64,000 bases of DNA, from positions 1 to 64,000 of the forward strand of contig PIVY01000005.1 in assembly GCA_003353795.1 (NCBI GenBank), in the 5' to 3' direction. The position numbers and the translations under genes are program-made. The notes beneath the pieces were generated by a model. It made no database searches. It was not told the origin of the DNA and saw only the letters and a program-made list of their open reading frames with translations. Below, piece by piece: positions 1-9,429 of the stretch. This DNA is from a bacterium (GTDB taxonomy: Bacteria > Krumholzibacteriota > Krumholzibacteriia > LZORAL124-64-63). Within the stretch, counting starts at the first letter, position 1; each line of letters opens with the position of its first letter.

Positions 1-1
1 C

Positions 2-2284
2 CCGGATCCGGGCGTGGGGGACTACGCCGCACTCTACCGGGTGCTCCAGGACGTCGATCCCTGCCGCAGCAACTATACGTGGCAGGTGGCATTCGTCGAC
101 GATGGCCTGGTCGTGCCCCTCACCGGCGGTACGCCGTGCATTACCTGGTGTTACGGTCCCGGCGGTTTCATCGTCAACAACACGGGCGGGCTCATGGGGC
201 CCTTCTTCCACATCAACAACATCATCGGCAGCCCGGTCCTGGATTGGCCCGACGGCATGGACGCGGCAATCTTCTCCTTTGACGCCTACCGCCACGAGGA
301 ACTCGGGGCATTCAGCGTGTGGCCGGGCATCTTCTACCAGTGGGAGGTGCGCTCGACGAATTCCGGTGATCCGGACGACCTGACCAACCAGCCGTGGGGC
401 AACCGCAACTTCGTGCACTACGGCCCACCGGGATACATCCGCCACGACGAGATCATCACCGACCTGCTCCAGCCGGGCCGCACCCACGTCCAGGTGGGGT
501 TGCGGGTCGTCGAACTGGGATACGTCTGGGGCTGGAGCGGCACCGACGGCACGCCAGCGCCCTACTTCGACAACGTGTCCGTGCGGGCGTTTCCGTACGC
601 CGGGCCGGCCATGTCCGCGCGCAGCATCGACCTGTTCAACGACGGCTTCCCGGCCATCGGCGACCTCGACTACGGCAACCTGGCCAATAACGCCGTACGT
701 CTGGACGCGGCGCAGAACACCGCCCTGGTCGGAGACCTGTGCAACTGCCCAGGCGACTCCATCTGGTTCGATATCGTTCCGGTTCGGGCCGGCTCGGTGC
801 TGGACGACATGCCCAAGCTCCACGTGCGCATGCTGGCCAATCCCCTGTTCGACGGCGTGCGAGTGCTGCCGGGCAACTTCAGCCAGGACGGCGAGGTGGT
901 CACCGGCTGGGTCTACGGCGATTCCACCTATCACGATGGGGGCGGCGGACTCGTCGCCAACCGCTACCACTTCGACCTGCCCGATGACGATTTCTTCTTT
1001 CCTGGCGACGTGCTGCGCTACTACGTCGAGGCCCGGGACAATGTCGCTGGCGACGTTGGTGTATCGTTGATCCCGGCCGACACCACTGGTTTCGTCTGGC
1101 GCGGCGGCCCCATCTACAACGCGCTGCGCTATCACCGCGACTTCGAGGTGCGGGCGCTGCCGACGATGGTCGCCGACATTCCGGGCGACCAGCCGAGCAT
1201 CCTGTTCTGGCAGGATTCCATCGACCGCGGGGGCTACAACGAGTGGATCTACGCCCTCTCCAATCTGGGCCTCGTCCAGGGGGAAAGCTACGACCTCTAC
1301 GCCACCAACGGACCGTCGTCGGGAGTCGGAAACGGGCTGGGCGGCCGCGCCACCAGCGCACAGCTGTCGGGATACGATGTCCTGCTGTACACCTCGGCGT
1401 CCCTGAGCGTGAACCTGCTGTCCAACGGCGATTTCATGAACGATCCGTCCGACGATATCCAGGTCGTGACCAACTGGTTCGGCCAGGGTGGCAAGCACGC
1501 GTTCATGACCGGCGACAACCTGGTGACCGGCCTGCTCGACGCAGGGGCCCAGGGCTCCGCGTTCGTGAATTCGTACTTCAACGTGAACTACCTGGACAAG
1601 TCGGTCATGCATTTCATCGGCAACCAGACGGCGCCGAAAGTGAAGGCCATTCCGGGCAACGGTGTCATCGCGAGGGTCTCCGAGTGGATCGCTTACGGCG
1701 GTTGCCCGGCCATCAATACCTTCGATGCGCTCGAGGTCTCAGCCGGCACGACGCGCCTCGCGGATTTCACCGATCCGAACGGCAACAGCGGCGTCTATCC
1801 CTACGCGGCGGCGTCGTACTATTACAATACGAGCGATGGCGCCTCGGTCGTCATGATGCCGTACGATTTCATGTACCTGCACAACGCGTCGGGGTGGCAG
1901 CCGCCGGCAGGCTACGCCGCGATTCCGGCGCGCGCCATCATTCTCGAGGATATCCTCGACTTCTTCGGTATGTACTCCTACATGTTTCCCATCGGCGTGA
2001 CACCCGATGCTCCGCTCTCGGCGCGCAACTTCCCCAACCCGTTCAATCCGAGCACGACCATCCAGCTGACGCTGCCAAGAACCGGCGACGTCTCGCTCAA
2101 GGTCTTCAACGTCCGGGGCGAGCTGGTGCGCACCCTCGTCGACGGCCGGCTGGAGGCGGGCGTGCACGACATCGCGTGGGACGGCCGCAGCAATGGCGGC
2201 AATCAGGTGGCATCCGGCGTCTACTTCTACGAGACACGGTCCGGCGGTAAGACACTTGTCGACAAGATGACGCTCGTCAAATGA
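2..2284 (+). CDS. Large secreted protein with C-terminal FlgD-like sorting domain (5' truncated by window edge)
   Basis: The frame is open to the first base of the window, so this is the C-terminal ~760 residues of a longer gene; the apparent first codon at 14 is a GTG inside the alignment with paralogues. It matches two proteins at 58-64 kb over its length, sharing a DPCRSNY block, an invariant CITWCYGPGG motif near the start, a PGDVLRYYVEA block and a KAFPGNGVI-like block. The last ~85 residues (from about 2023) are a FlgD-like Ig/sorting tail: NPFNPSTTI, an AGVHDIAWDG block, SGVYFYE and a KMTLVK end. This tail normally directs secretion or surface attachment in FCB-type bacteria. The upstream body matches no family I can name; it is probably an exported all-beta protein. 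Stop is TGA at 2282. Confidence 0.8.
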   Translation, partial: PDPGVGDYAALYRVLQDVDPCRSNYTWQVAFVDDGLVVPLTGGTPCITWCYGPGGFIVNNTGGLMGPFFHINNIIGSPVLDWPDGMDAAIFSFDAYRHEELGAFSVWPGIFYQWEVRSTNSGDPDDLTNQPWGNRNFVHYGPPGYIRHDEIITDLLQPGRTHVQVGLRVVELGYVWGWSGTDGTPAPYFDNVSVRAFPYAGPAMSARSIDLFNDGFPAIGDLDYGNLANNAVRLDAAQNTALVGDLCNCPGDSIWFDIVPVRAGSVLDDMPKLHVRMLANPLFDGVRVLPGNFSQDGEVVTGWVYGDSTYHDGGGGLVANRYHFDLPDDDFFFPGDVLRYYVEARDNVAGDVGVSLIPADTTGFVWRGGPIYNALRYHRDFEVRALPTMVADIPGDQPSILFWQDSIDRGGYNEWIYALSNLGLVQGESYDLYATNGPSSGVGNGLGGRATSAQLSGYDVLLYTSASLSVNLLSNGDFMNDPSDDIQVVTNWFGQGGKHAFMTGDNLVTGLLDAGAQGSAFVNSYFNVNYLDKSVMHFIGNQTAPKVKAIPGNGVIARVSEWIAYGGCPAINTFDALEVSAGTTRLADFTDPNGNSGVYPYAAASYYYNTSDGASVVMMPYDFMYLHNASGWQPPAGYAAIPARAIILEDILDFFGMYSYMFPIGVTPDAPLSARNFPNPFNPSTTIQLTLPRTGDVSLKVFNVRGELVRTLVDGRLEAGVHDIAWDGRSNGGNQVASGVYFYETRSGGKTLVDKMTLVK

Positions 2285-2335
2285 TCGTCGCGTTGGGAAG
2301 TCGTTCACATCACGGCGGGACATTGCGATAGAATC

Positions 2336-2364
2336 ATGGTGCGGCGTGCAAGGCGCCGCACCAT
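2336..2364 (+). terminator. Perfect 11-bp stem with 7-nt loop between two genes
   Basis: ATGGTGCGGCG (2336-2346) pairs perfectly with CGCCGCACCAT (2354-2364). It lies 52 bp after the stop of the large secreted protein and 22 bp before the next start. There is no T-tract, so it may be a terminator of the weak type or a leader hairpin of the next gene; a TTCACA-N19-TAGAAT promoter-like pair at 2304-2334 lies just before it. Confidence 0.4.
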
Positions 2365-2386
2365 CGCCCAATCAGGGGAGCGCGTC

Positions 2387-2812
2387 ATGAACCATTCATT
2401 AAAAATCGTTCTCGTACTGGCCGCGACCGTTCTCGCCATGTCCGGCGCCGCTATAGCCCACGAACTCATCATGCCGGCCGCCGTGCAGGCCGATGGCTCC
2501 GGACACTTCGAGTTCGAGGCCATCGCGGTCATCACCGAGCCCATCGAATTCGCCTACAGCTACGCCAACGGCAACGACAACACGGACATCGGCGAGTGGT
2601 ACGCCGACGGATTCTGCACCACGATCCTGGAGCCGGGCGAGTATCCGTGGCCGTTCGAGGGCAATCTCCTCGATCCGGCGCAGAACGGTTCGGTCTACTA
2701 CGAGCATGTCATGTGCGACAACTGGATGGGCTCGGGAACCACCATCGTGTTGGCGCCGACGGTGGGCACCGAGGCCGTGAGTTGGAGCGCGGTCAAGGGC
2801 CTGTACCGCTGA
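2387..2812 (+). CDS. Small secreted protein of unknown function
   Basis: 141 residues. The ATG at 2387 is chosen because AGGGGAG sits 6 nt upstream and because it opens a clean Sec signal peptide (MNHSLKIVLVLAATV, cleavage after AIA, mature HELIMP). The frame continues 17 codons upstream without an RBS and through the hairpin. The mature part is acidic and aromatic, with two cysteines (GFCTT and VMCDN) that could form a disulphide. No family is recognised. It ends 13 bp before the stop of the convergent PLP-enzyme gene. Confidence 0.65.
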   Translation: MNHSLKIVLVLAATVLAMSGAAIAHELIMPAAVQADGSGHFEFEAIAVITEPIEFAYSYANGNDNTDIGEWYADGFCTTILEPGEYPWPFEGNLLDPAQNGSVYYEHVMCDNWMGSGTTIVLAPTVGTEAVSWSAVKGLYR

Positions 2813-2825
2813 GTTCACCGGTCCG

Positions 2826-4058
2826 TCAAAGCACCTCGTCCAGCACCGCAATCAGACGGTCGATCTCCGCTGCCGTGTTGTAGTGCACGAAGCTGACCCG
2901 CACGACACCGTCGTCCAGGTCAAGGCCCAGCGCCTTGCAGAGGTGCCAGGCGTACATGTGGCCGTAGCGGATGGCGATCTCGCTGCGATCCACGGCGTCG
3001 GAGATCTCCCGCGAGCTCTTGCTCCGGTGCACGAAGCTGATGGTGCCGACCCGATCCGGGCCGCCCGCAGCGGGGCCGACCACGCGCACGTCGGATCGTC
3101 CATTCAGGTATTCGAGGAGGCGTTCGATCAGCGGCTCTTCGAGCGCCGCCATGCGGGCGAAGGCCCGCTCGACGGTGTCGCGGTCGCACGCCGATTCCGC
3201 GGGCGATCCCGCCAGGAACTTCAGGTACTCGCCCAGCGCCAGCAGTCCGGCGCAGCTCTCGTGGTTGGCGCCGCCGGGCTCGAACTTGTAGGGCACCTCA
3301 TCGTCCGGAATGAAGAAGTGGTTGGGGCCGGTGAGTTCGGCCACGGCGTCGGGCTTGCCGTAGAGCACGGCCATGTGGGGGCCGTAGACCTTGTAGGTGG
3401 AGTAGACGTACCAGTCGACGTCCCAGGCCTGCACGTCGATGGCCCGGTGGGGCGCGTAGGCCACGCCGTCGGCCACCACGCGCGCGCCCACGGCGTGGGC
3501 GGCGGCGACGACGGCCGGAAGATCCACGATCTCGCCCAGGAGGTTCGAGACGTGGGGCAGGGCCACGAGCGCGGTGCGGTCGTCGAGCAATGCTTCGAGA
3601 TCGGCCAGCGAGCAGGTTCCGGTCGCCGGGTCCACGCGCCACCACACGATCTCGTGGCCGCGGCTCTCCAGGCGTTTCCACGGTCCCAGGTTGGCCTCGT
3701 GGCCCGTCTCGGCGAGGACGATACGACGATCCGGTTCGAGGGCCGCCGCGTAGCTGTCGGACAGGATGTTGAGGAGCGCCGTGGAGGACGAGCCAAGGAT
3801 CGCCTGTCCGTCGCCGGCATTCACGAAGGTGCGCGCGAAGGCGTGGGCGGCGTCGACGGTGGCGGTGCACTGCTGGGAGAGCGGGTAGCCGGCGCCGAGT
3901 TGCACGTAGGTCCGGGTGAGGTAGCGATGGATGGCGTCGGCCACCACGGCCGGTACCTGGGAACCGCCGGCGTTCTCCAGGAAGACGACGTCGCCGGCGA
4001 GGGCAGGAAACTGCGCGCGGATGGTCGCGTGGTCGGGGCTGGCGGCGAAATCGGTCAT
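2826..4058 (-). CDS. Cysteine desulfurase-like PLP enzyme (aminotransferase class V, VC1184 type)
   Basis: 410 residues; cytoplasmic fold-type I PLP enzyme. The N-terminal FLENAGGSQVP block, the ETGHEANLGPW block, the DGVAYAPH segment and the Schiff-base lysine in YSTYKVYGPH (about residue 223) fit the class V family, in particular the cysteine desulfurase-like branch typified by V. cholerae VC1184 rather than housekeeping IscS or SufS. Length is normal. The ATG at 4058 has AAGGA 7 nt upstream; a further in-frame ATG 20 codons earlier lacks one. No Fe-S assembly genes are adjacent, so the substrate is uncertain: a cysteine, selenocysteine or other amino-acid lyase activity is possible. Confidence 0.85.
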   Translation of the reverse strand: MTDFAASPDHATIRAQFPALAGDVVFLENAGGSQVPAVVADAIHRYLTRTYVQLGAGYPLSQQCTATVDAAHAFARTFVNAGDGQAILGSSSTALLNILSDSYAAALEPDRRIVLAETGHEANLGPWKRLESRGHEIVWWRVDPATGTCSLADLEALLDDRTALVALPHVSNLLGEIVDLPAVVAAAHAVGARVVADGVAYAPHRAIDVQAWDVDWYVYSTYKVYGPHMAVLYGKPDAVAELTGPNHFFIPDDEVPYKFEPGGANHESCAGLLALGEYLKFLAGSPAESACDRDTVERAFARMAALEEPLIERLLEYLNGRSDVRVVGPAAGGPDRVGTISFVHRSKSSREISDAVDRSEIAIRYGHMYAWHLCKALGLDLDDGVVRVSFVHYNTAAEIDRLIAVLDEVL

Positions 4059-4130
4059 GGCAGGTCCTTCCTGGGGTGGCCTGGAGCTGATCGCGGCCAT
4101 GGTATCGTGTGCCGCCATCCTTCACCAGGA

Positions 4131-4159
4131 TTCAAACAACGTCACGAATGTGGTAAAAT
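4131..4159 (+). promoter_or_regulatory. Sigma-70-type promoter for the lamin-tail-domain gene
   Basis: TTCAAA (4131-4136), 17-bp spacer, TAAAAT (4154-4159), with TGG directly before the -10 box (extended -10). It faces the gene starting at 4214 and lies in the AT-richer gap between divergent genes. Confidence 0.55.
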
Positions 4160-4213
4160 AGAGGGGCGGTGCCGCCGGGGAGCGGTGCCGCGGTCCTGTT
4201 CATCGGAGATTCC

Positions 4214-5878
4214 ATGTCGAAGCCGTTGCTGATCGCACTCGTTGCGCTGCTGGCCATGGTGCCGGCGGCCGTTCACGCCGACGTGTTCGACCTGCGCCTC
4301 AACGAACTCCAGGCCGACAACGAGGGCACGCTGGCCGACGACCACGACGAGTACGACGACTGGTTCGAGCTGGTGAACACGGGCACAACGACGGTGTCTC
4401 TGGACGGCCTCTGGATCACCGACGATCCCGATCTCGTCGAGCTCTACCCTCTCGACGCGTCGCTCACCATCCCGCCCGGCGGCTACCTGGTGCTCTGGGC
4501 TGACGGACAGCCCACCCAGGGGCCCACGCACCTGTCTCTGCGGTTGTCGGCGACCGGCGAGTTCCTGGCCGTGGTGGCGTCCGGCCAGGTCACGGCCATC
4601 GACGAGGTGGCGTTCGGCCGCCAGTTCCCCGACCGCGTTTACCAGCGCTTTCCCGACAGCGCCGGCGGCTGGACCTGGGGTCGCGACCCGTCGCCCGGCA
4701 CGGTCAACACGGCGCCCAATCTGGCCGGCTTCATCGTGCTCAACGAACTGATGCCGCTGAACACGGAGACTGTGGCCGACCAGGCCGGCGATCACGATCC
4801 GTGGCTGGAACTGGCCAATCCGCTGCCGGTGCCCGTGTCCCTGGACGGAGTCACTTTGCGCAATCTCAACGGAGGCAACCATACCTTCGCGAGCCAGGTC
4901 CTGGCCGGCGGCGATCACGCGCTGTTCTGGTCCGACGGCGAGCCCGGCGAGGGCGCCGACCATCTGCCGGACCTGCTGACCGCCGCCGGCGGTGCCCTGG
5001 TGCTCGCCGCGCCCGACGGCGTGGACTCGGATCAGGTGATCTATCCCGTGCTCGCGGCCGACGTCGCGTTCGCCCGCGTCCCTGACGCCACGGGCGACTG
5101 GCGCGATACCGACCTGGCCACGCCCGGCGATGCGAACCCGGCCAGCCTCGAGCCGCTGCTGGTGCTCAACGAGCTTCTGGCCAGCAACCAGACCGGCATC
5201 ACCGATGAGACCGGTGCGGCCGAGGACTGGGTCGAGCTGCACAATCCGGGCACGGCGCCGGTCTACCTCACAGGCCTCTCGCTCACCGACGATCTCGCTG
5301 ACCCTGACAAGTTCGCCCTGCCCGACGTGATCATCGCACCCGGCGGATTCCTCATCGTGTGGTGCGACAACGATCCCGAGGACGGCCCCCTGCACGCCAC
5401 CTTCAAGCTGGCGGCCGCCGGCGAGGAAGTGGCCCTGTTCAACGGCGACGAACTGCTGGACCACGTGGTGTTCGGAGCCCAGATCACCGACGTGAGCTTC
5501 GGCCGCGAGGTCGACGCCGGTCTGCCCTGGATCCTCTTCACCGAGCCCACACCCGGCGAATCCAACGGCACGCCCATCGCCGTGGGCGACGCGCTGCCGG
5601 ATCTGCTGCGCATGCCGGCGCCGTATCCCAACCCGTTCAATCCGCGGACCACGGTGGCGTTCACCCTGGCGCGCGCGGAACGCGTCGAGATCGCCGTGTT
5701 CGATGCGCGGGGGCGGCGGGTGCGGCGACTGCTGCAAGCCAATCTTCCGGCTGGAAACCATCAACGGATCTGGAACGGGCGGGATGATCGCGGGCGCAGT
5801 CTGCCCAGCGGCGTCTACGGTGTACGGGTGACCGCGGGCGGCGAGGTCCGTACGCGGCGCGTCGTGCTGGTGCAGTAG
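4214..5878 (+). CDS. Secreted protein with three lamin-tail domains and C-terminal sorting domain
   Basis: 554 residues. The ATG at 4214 follows GGAG by 5 nt and opens a signal peptide (MSKPLLIALVALLAM, cleavage near VHA). Three tandem lamin-tail (LTD) domains follow at about residues 21-162, 174-309 and 315-452; each starts with LNEL or a close variant, carries a WxEL-type strand and a GG(Y/F)L(V/I)(L/V)W strand, and ends with a PTPG-like segment. The tail from about residue 468 is the FlgD-like sorting domain (YPNPFNPRTT ... SGVYGVRV ... RRVVLVQ). LTD proteins of this design are exported and often accompany nucleases or adhesins; there is no catalytic domain here, so a structural or binding role at the surface is the likeliest inference. 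Confidence 0.85.
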   Translation: MSKPLLIALVALLAMVPAAVHADVFDLRLNELQADNEGTLADDHDEYDDWFELVNTGTTTVSLDGLWITDDPDLVELYPLDASLTIPPGGYLVLWADGQPTQGPTHLSLRLSATGEFLAVVASGQVTAIDEVAFGRQFPDRVYQRFPDSAGGWTWGRDPSPGTVNTAPNLAGFIVLNELMPLNTETVADQAGDHDPWLELANPLPVPVSLDGVTLRNLNGGNHTFASQVLAGGDHALFWSDGEPGEGADHLPDLLTAAGGALVLAAPDGVDSDQVIYPVLAADVAFARVPDATGDWRDTDLATPGDANPASLEPLLVLNELLASNQTGITDETGAAEDWVELHNPGTAPVYLTGLSLTDDLADPDKFALPDVIIAPGGFLIVWCDNDPEDGPLHATFKLAAAGEEVALFNGDELLDHVVFGAQITDVSFGREVDAGLPWILFTEPTPGESNGTPIAVGDALPDLLRMPAPYPNPFNPRTTVAFTLARAERVEIAVFDARGRRVRRLLQANLPAGNHQRIWNGRDDRGRSLPSGVYGVRVTAGGEVRTRRVVLVQ

Positions 5879-5984
5879 CCGGCTCGGCGCGCGGATTGCC
5901 TCTTCTCAATTCCATGCCAGGATGCGAATGTTTTTCGGCGTCGCTTCGCGCCGGCACGGCCGGCCAACTCCAGCGGGAGAATCC

Positions 5985-8492
5985 ATGAGCCGCGTATCCG
6001 ACCGCCACCGTTCGGCGGCCATCCAGGTCCTGGTCTTCCTGGCGGGATTCACCTTCCTCGTTCACGAGGTGAGCTGGAATCGTCTGCTCGCCCTGGTCCT
6101 CGGCTCCACGGTCGTGGCCTCCACCCTGGTCCTGTCCGCGTTCATGGCCGGCTTCGGCGCCGGCGCCTGGTTCTGGGGCCGGTGGACCAACGACCGGCGC
6201 CGGGTGGGCCGCGTGCTGGGGCTGTTGCTCGTCGGCATCGGCGTGACCAGTCTGTCGAGTGATCTGCTCATCGCCCGTGTCGTGCCCGGGCTCTCCGGCG
6301 TGGTCGCCAACCTGGTGGCGCTGACGCTGATCTTCGGTCCGGCGTTCCTCATGGGCGGCGTGTTCCCGATCGCCGGCAAGATCGCCCTGGCCGCGGGCGC
6401 CGATGCGACCCGCACTCTGGGACGCCTCTATGCGGTGGAGACCCTGGGCAGCGCTCTGGGCGGCCTGGCGGCGGGATATCTGCTCCTCGGATTGCTCGGT
6501 CAGCAGGACACCATGCTCGCCGCGGCGGTGGCCAATCTGTTGCTGGCGGGCTGGCTGCTCGTCACGCGTGCCCACGACGACATCGCCCCCGTGACGGTCG
6601 AGCCGGCCGCACGTGAGGGCGGGCCGACCCGGGCGGAGAAACGCCGTGCAGGCACCGCGGCCACCGTCGATCCCGCGGCCGTCCGCAAGACCGCGCTCCT
6701 GGGCGCCTTCATCTGCGGATTCGCCATGCTGGCCCTGCAGGTGATCTGGCTGCGGGCGTTCCGCATCTATCTCATCAACACCTCCTACACCTTCGCCCTC
6801 GTGTCCTCGCTGGTGGTCCTGGGGTTGTTCGCCGGGAGCGCGATCTGTGGTCGGCGCGGCGGTGGTGCCGGCGATACGCAGCGGACCATGCTGCAAGTGC
6901 TCGGCCTCCTGGCCGTGACCGTCGGCGCGGGCGTGATCGTGCTGGTGAAGCTGCCCCAACTGGTCATGTTCCCGCTGCAGTCAGCCTTCGCCGATCCCGT
7001 GGTCCGCATCACGCTGCTGCCGCTGGTGGCCTCGCTGCTGGTCGTGGTGCCGCCGGCGGTGTGCTCGGGCTTCGCCTTTCCCCTGGCCTGCGGTATGGCG
7101 ACGGTCGGACGGGCCGGGGTGAGCCGCGACGTGGGGCAGGTGCTCATGTTCAACACGGCGGGTGCGGCGCTGGGGCCGCTGCTGGGTGCGTTCCTGCTGC
7201 TACCGCGACTGGGAGTGGTGGGCGCGGTGCTCGTGGTGCTGGCGTTGATCGTCGCGGTCGTGGGTTTCGTGCAGGTCCGCTGGCGCCCGGCCAGCGGCGC
7301 GGCCTGGCGACGCCATGCCCTCGCACCGGTCGCCCCGGGCCTGATCGTGCTGGCGGTCGCGGGGCCACAGATCAACATCCTGCCGCCGTCGTTCGGCAAT
7401 CACGATCGCGAGTTGCTGTTCTACCTGGAGTCGGTGGAAGGCACCCTCGTCGTGGGGCGCGACCGCGACTCTCGCGCCCAGGCGCTGCACACTTACGTCA
7501 ACAACGCGGCAGTCATCGGTTCCACCTACGACGCCATCAAGGTGGTGAAGATGGTGGGCCACTTCCCGTTCTTCCTCGGGCTCGAAGCGCGCGACGTGCT
7601 GGTGATCGGGTTCGGCATCGGGGTGACCACCTCGGCCATCGCGGCGCACCCCGAGGTCGAGTCCATCGACTGCGTGGAACTGGTGCCTGGACTGCGCGAC
7701 GCGGCGGTCTTCTACCGCGACGTGAATCGCGAGGTGGCCGCCGATCCGCGCCTACGCATCATCGGCGGCGACGGTCGCCACCACCTGCAGACCACCGACA
7801 AGACCTACGACCTCATCTCCTGCGATCCCACCCATCCCATCCTCGGTTCGGGCAGCCTCTATACCCGCGACTATTTCGAGCATTGCCGCGAGCGTCTCAA
7901 CCCCGGCGGCATGGTGTCGCAGTACCTGCCGCTGCACAAGCTGGGGAGCGACGAGTTCCTCGGACTGCTGCGCACGTTCCAGTCCGTGTTCCCGGAATGC
8001 ACGGTCTGGCTGGGGCACTATCACGCCGTCCTTCTGGGGGCGCTGGACCCGATCGACGTCAACTTCCTCGATTGGGAAACGCAAGTTGCGGCACAGGCTT
8101 ACGATCCGCACTTCCTGCTGGACGCGAACCATCTGGCGGCCACCCTGGTGCTCGATGGCGCGGCCATCGGCGAGCTGGGGGCCACGAGCCGGATCAACAC
8201 CGACGACCGTTCCTACACCGAGTTCTTTACTCCGTCCTGCCTCGACGAGACCAACCTCGCGCGGAATCTCCGCTTCTTGCAGGACAACCGCGTCGACGTG
8301 GGGGCGGTGTTCACCGGTGTCGCGGACGCGCCGAAGCTGACGCAGTATGTGCGGGGCAACGAGTTGCTCACCGAAAGTCTGCTGCATCAGTTCGCGGGGG
8401 ACAGCCGTATGAGCCTGGACGCGTTGCGCCGGGCCTGCGCGGCGGCGCCCGAGGATCAGGAGTTTCCGTTCCTGATCAAGCTGTACTTCTGA
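5985..8492 (+). CDS. Membrane protein fused to spermidine synthase-like domain
   Basis: 835 residues. The N-terminal ~490 residues are polytopic, with MFS-like half repeats (VHEVSWNRLL ... LGSTVVASTLVLSAFMAG, and a second copy after residue ~240), as in the fused MFS/spermidine synthase family. The C-terminal part (about 490-770) is a Rossmann methyltransferase-like polyamine synthase domain: glycine-rich VIGFGIGVTTS near residue 540, acidic CVELVPG, GGDGRHHL, and SCDPTHP where spermidine synthase has its catalytic Asp region. True polyamine synthesis by such fusions is unproven. The ATG at 5985 has GGGAGA upstream; the frame extends 21 codons further without RBS. A second, longer member of the family starts at 9830. 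Confidence 0.8.
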   Translation: MSRVSDRHRSAAIQVLVFLAGFTFLVHEVSWNRLLALVLGSTVVASTLVLSAFMAGFGAGAWFWGRWTNDRRRVGRVLGLLLVGIGVTSLSSDLLIARVVPGLSGVVANLVALTLIFGPAFLMGGVFPIAGKIALAAGADATRTLGRLYAVETLGSALGGLAAGYLLLGLLGQQDTMLAAAVANLLLAGWLLVTRAHDDIAPVTVEPAAREGGPTRAEKRRAGTAATVDPAAVRKTALLGAFICGFAMLALQVIWLRAFRIYLINTSYTFALVSSLVVLGLFAGSAICGRRGGGAGDTQRTMLQVLGLLAVTVGAGVIVLVKLPQLVMFPLQSAFADPVVRITLLPLVASLLVVVPPAVCSGFAFPLACGMATVGRAGVSRDVGQVLMFNTAGAALGPLLGAFLLLPRLGVVGAVLVVLALIVAVVGFVQVRWRPASGAAWRRHALAPVAPGLIVLAVAGPQINILPPSFGNHDRELLFYLESVEGTLVVGRDRDSRAQALHTYVNNAAVIGSTYDAIKVVKMVGHFPFFLGLEARDVLVIGFGIGVTTSAIAAHPEVESIDCVELVPGLRDAAVFYRDVNREVAADPRLRIIGGDGRHHLQTTDKTYDLISCDPTHPILGSGSLYTRDYFEHCRERLNPGGMVSQYLPLHKLGSDEFLGLLRTFQSVFPECTVWLGHYHAVLLGALDPIDVNFLDWETQVAAQAYDPHFLLDANHLAATLVLDGAAIGELGATSRINTDDRSYTEFFTPSCLDETNLARNLRFLQDNRVDVGAVFTGVADAPKLTQYVRGNELLTESLLHQFAGDSRMSLDALRRACAAAPEDQEFPFLIKLYF

Positions 8493-8531
8493 GCCGGCAA
8501 CAGGACACCGTCGGCGGCGAGGCGAGAGACC

Positions 8532-9356
8532 ATGAATCCGACCGGCAAGAAATGGCTCCTGGGTTGCGGCATCGGTTGCGGCGCCGTCATCCTCCTGGGA
8601 ATCCTGATCACCGTGGGAGGGTCGCTGTTCATGATGGGGCCGTTCCGCGACGCCATCGCCACGCGCGAGGCCCTCGACGAGCTGTACGGGGATCAGGCCA
8701 GCTTCACGCCGCCAGCCGATGGGGCCGTGACCGCCGATCGCGTGGAGGCGTTCCTCACCGTGCGTGACGCAATCATGGAACTCTGTGCCGACTTCCAGCA
8801 GACGGCGGCCCAGTTCCAGGCCATGGACGATCTGGACGAGGACGCGAACGATCGGGAGGCCATGGCGGAGGGCTTCAAGCTCACCAGGGAAGTCATCGGC
8901 ATGGTGCCGCGCATGGGCAAGCTCTACGAGGCGCGCAACGTCACCCTCGGTGAGGTGGAGATGGGCTTGGGCGAGTACACGTACATCTACGTGATGGCGT
9001 ACGGTCGGGAGATCAACCCCGAGGATGCGGACGACGAGACGGTCTTCGGCGACAAGATGGCCAGCCGCCGGGTCCGGGAGATCCTGAGAGACATGCTTCG
9101 CCGACAGCTGAACGCCGCTCTGGACGCCGACGCGCAGGGGCAGGACCTGGACGATCTGCGCGACCGGCTCGTGGCGGAGATCGAGATCTTGGAGGCTGAA
9201 CCGGAGCGCTTGCCGTGGCAGGACGGTCTGCCGCCCGCGGTGGCGGCCTCGCTGGCACCGTTCCGGGACCGGCTGGACGCTGGATTCTGCCGTGAAACAT
9301 CGGGGCTCGAGCTCAACCAGAACCAGCAGCGGGGGTTGAGTATCCAGGGCAGTTGA
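8532..9356 (+). CDS. Membrane-anchored hypothetical protein
   Basis: 274 residues. One N-terminal membrane helix (residues ~9-33, GCGIGCGAVILLGILI, starting with two GCG repeats) follows a short basic MNPTGKKW segment, so the rest is probably extracytoplasmic. The remainder is acidic and helical, with a DALD-rich stretch and no motif I recognise. It starts 39 bp after the upstream spermidine-synthase-like gene, with GGCGAGAG upstream of ATG, and is likely cotranscribed with it. Function unknown. Confidence 0.7.
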   Translation: MNPTGKKWLLGCGIGCGAVILLGILITVGGSLFMMGPFRDAIATREALDELYGDQASFTPPADGAVTADRVEAFLTVRDAIMELCADFQQTAAQFQAMDDLDEDANDREAMAEGFKLTREVIGMVPRMGKLYEARNVTLGEVEMGLGEYTYIYVMAYGREINPEDADDETVFGDKMASRRVREILRDMLRRQLNAALDADAQGQDLDDLRDRLVAEIEILEAEPERLPWQDGLPPAVAASLAPFRDRLDAGFCRETSGLELNQNQQRGLSIQGS

Positions 9357-9415
9357 CCCATATTGGAGCCGGTCTCGCCCTGACCCTTGCCGGGTGCCGT
9401 GTCGGCATCGGATCT

Positions 9416-9423
9416 GGTAAACT
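9416..9423 (+). promoter_or_regulatory. Extended -10 element placed for a leaderless transcript
   Basis: TGGTAAACT-type element with the -10 hexamer TAAACT at 9418-9423. The gap to the ATG at 9430 is only 6 nt, so initiation at the usual distance would put the first transcribed base at the start codon. No Shine-Dalgarno sequence precedes that ATG. No good -35 box is visible. Confidence 0.4.
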
Positions 9424-9429
9424 GGCCCT

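Noticed and set aside
2023-2284. FlgD-like domains as evidence of flagellar hook-cap proteins
   Set aside because: The domain is at the extreme C-terminus of signal-peptide-bearing proteins of many unrelated types; it acts as a sorting or attachment tail, not as a hook cap.
2883-4232. Long open frame opposite the PLP-enzyme gene, and similar long frames at 9809-11830, 15682-17418, 31621-33726 and 40873-42750
   Set aside because: They mirror real genes with strong family matches on the other strand, contain Arg/Gly/His-rich low-sense sequence and have no RBS; GC-rich codon use produces them.
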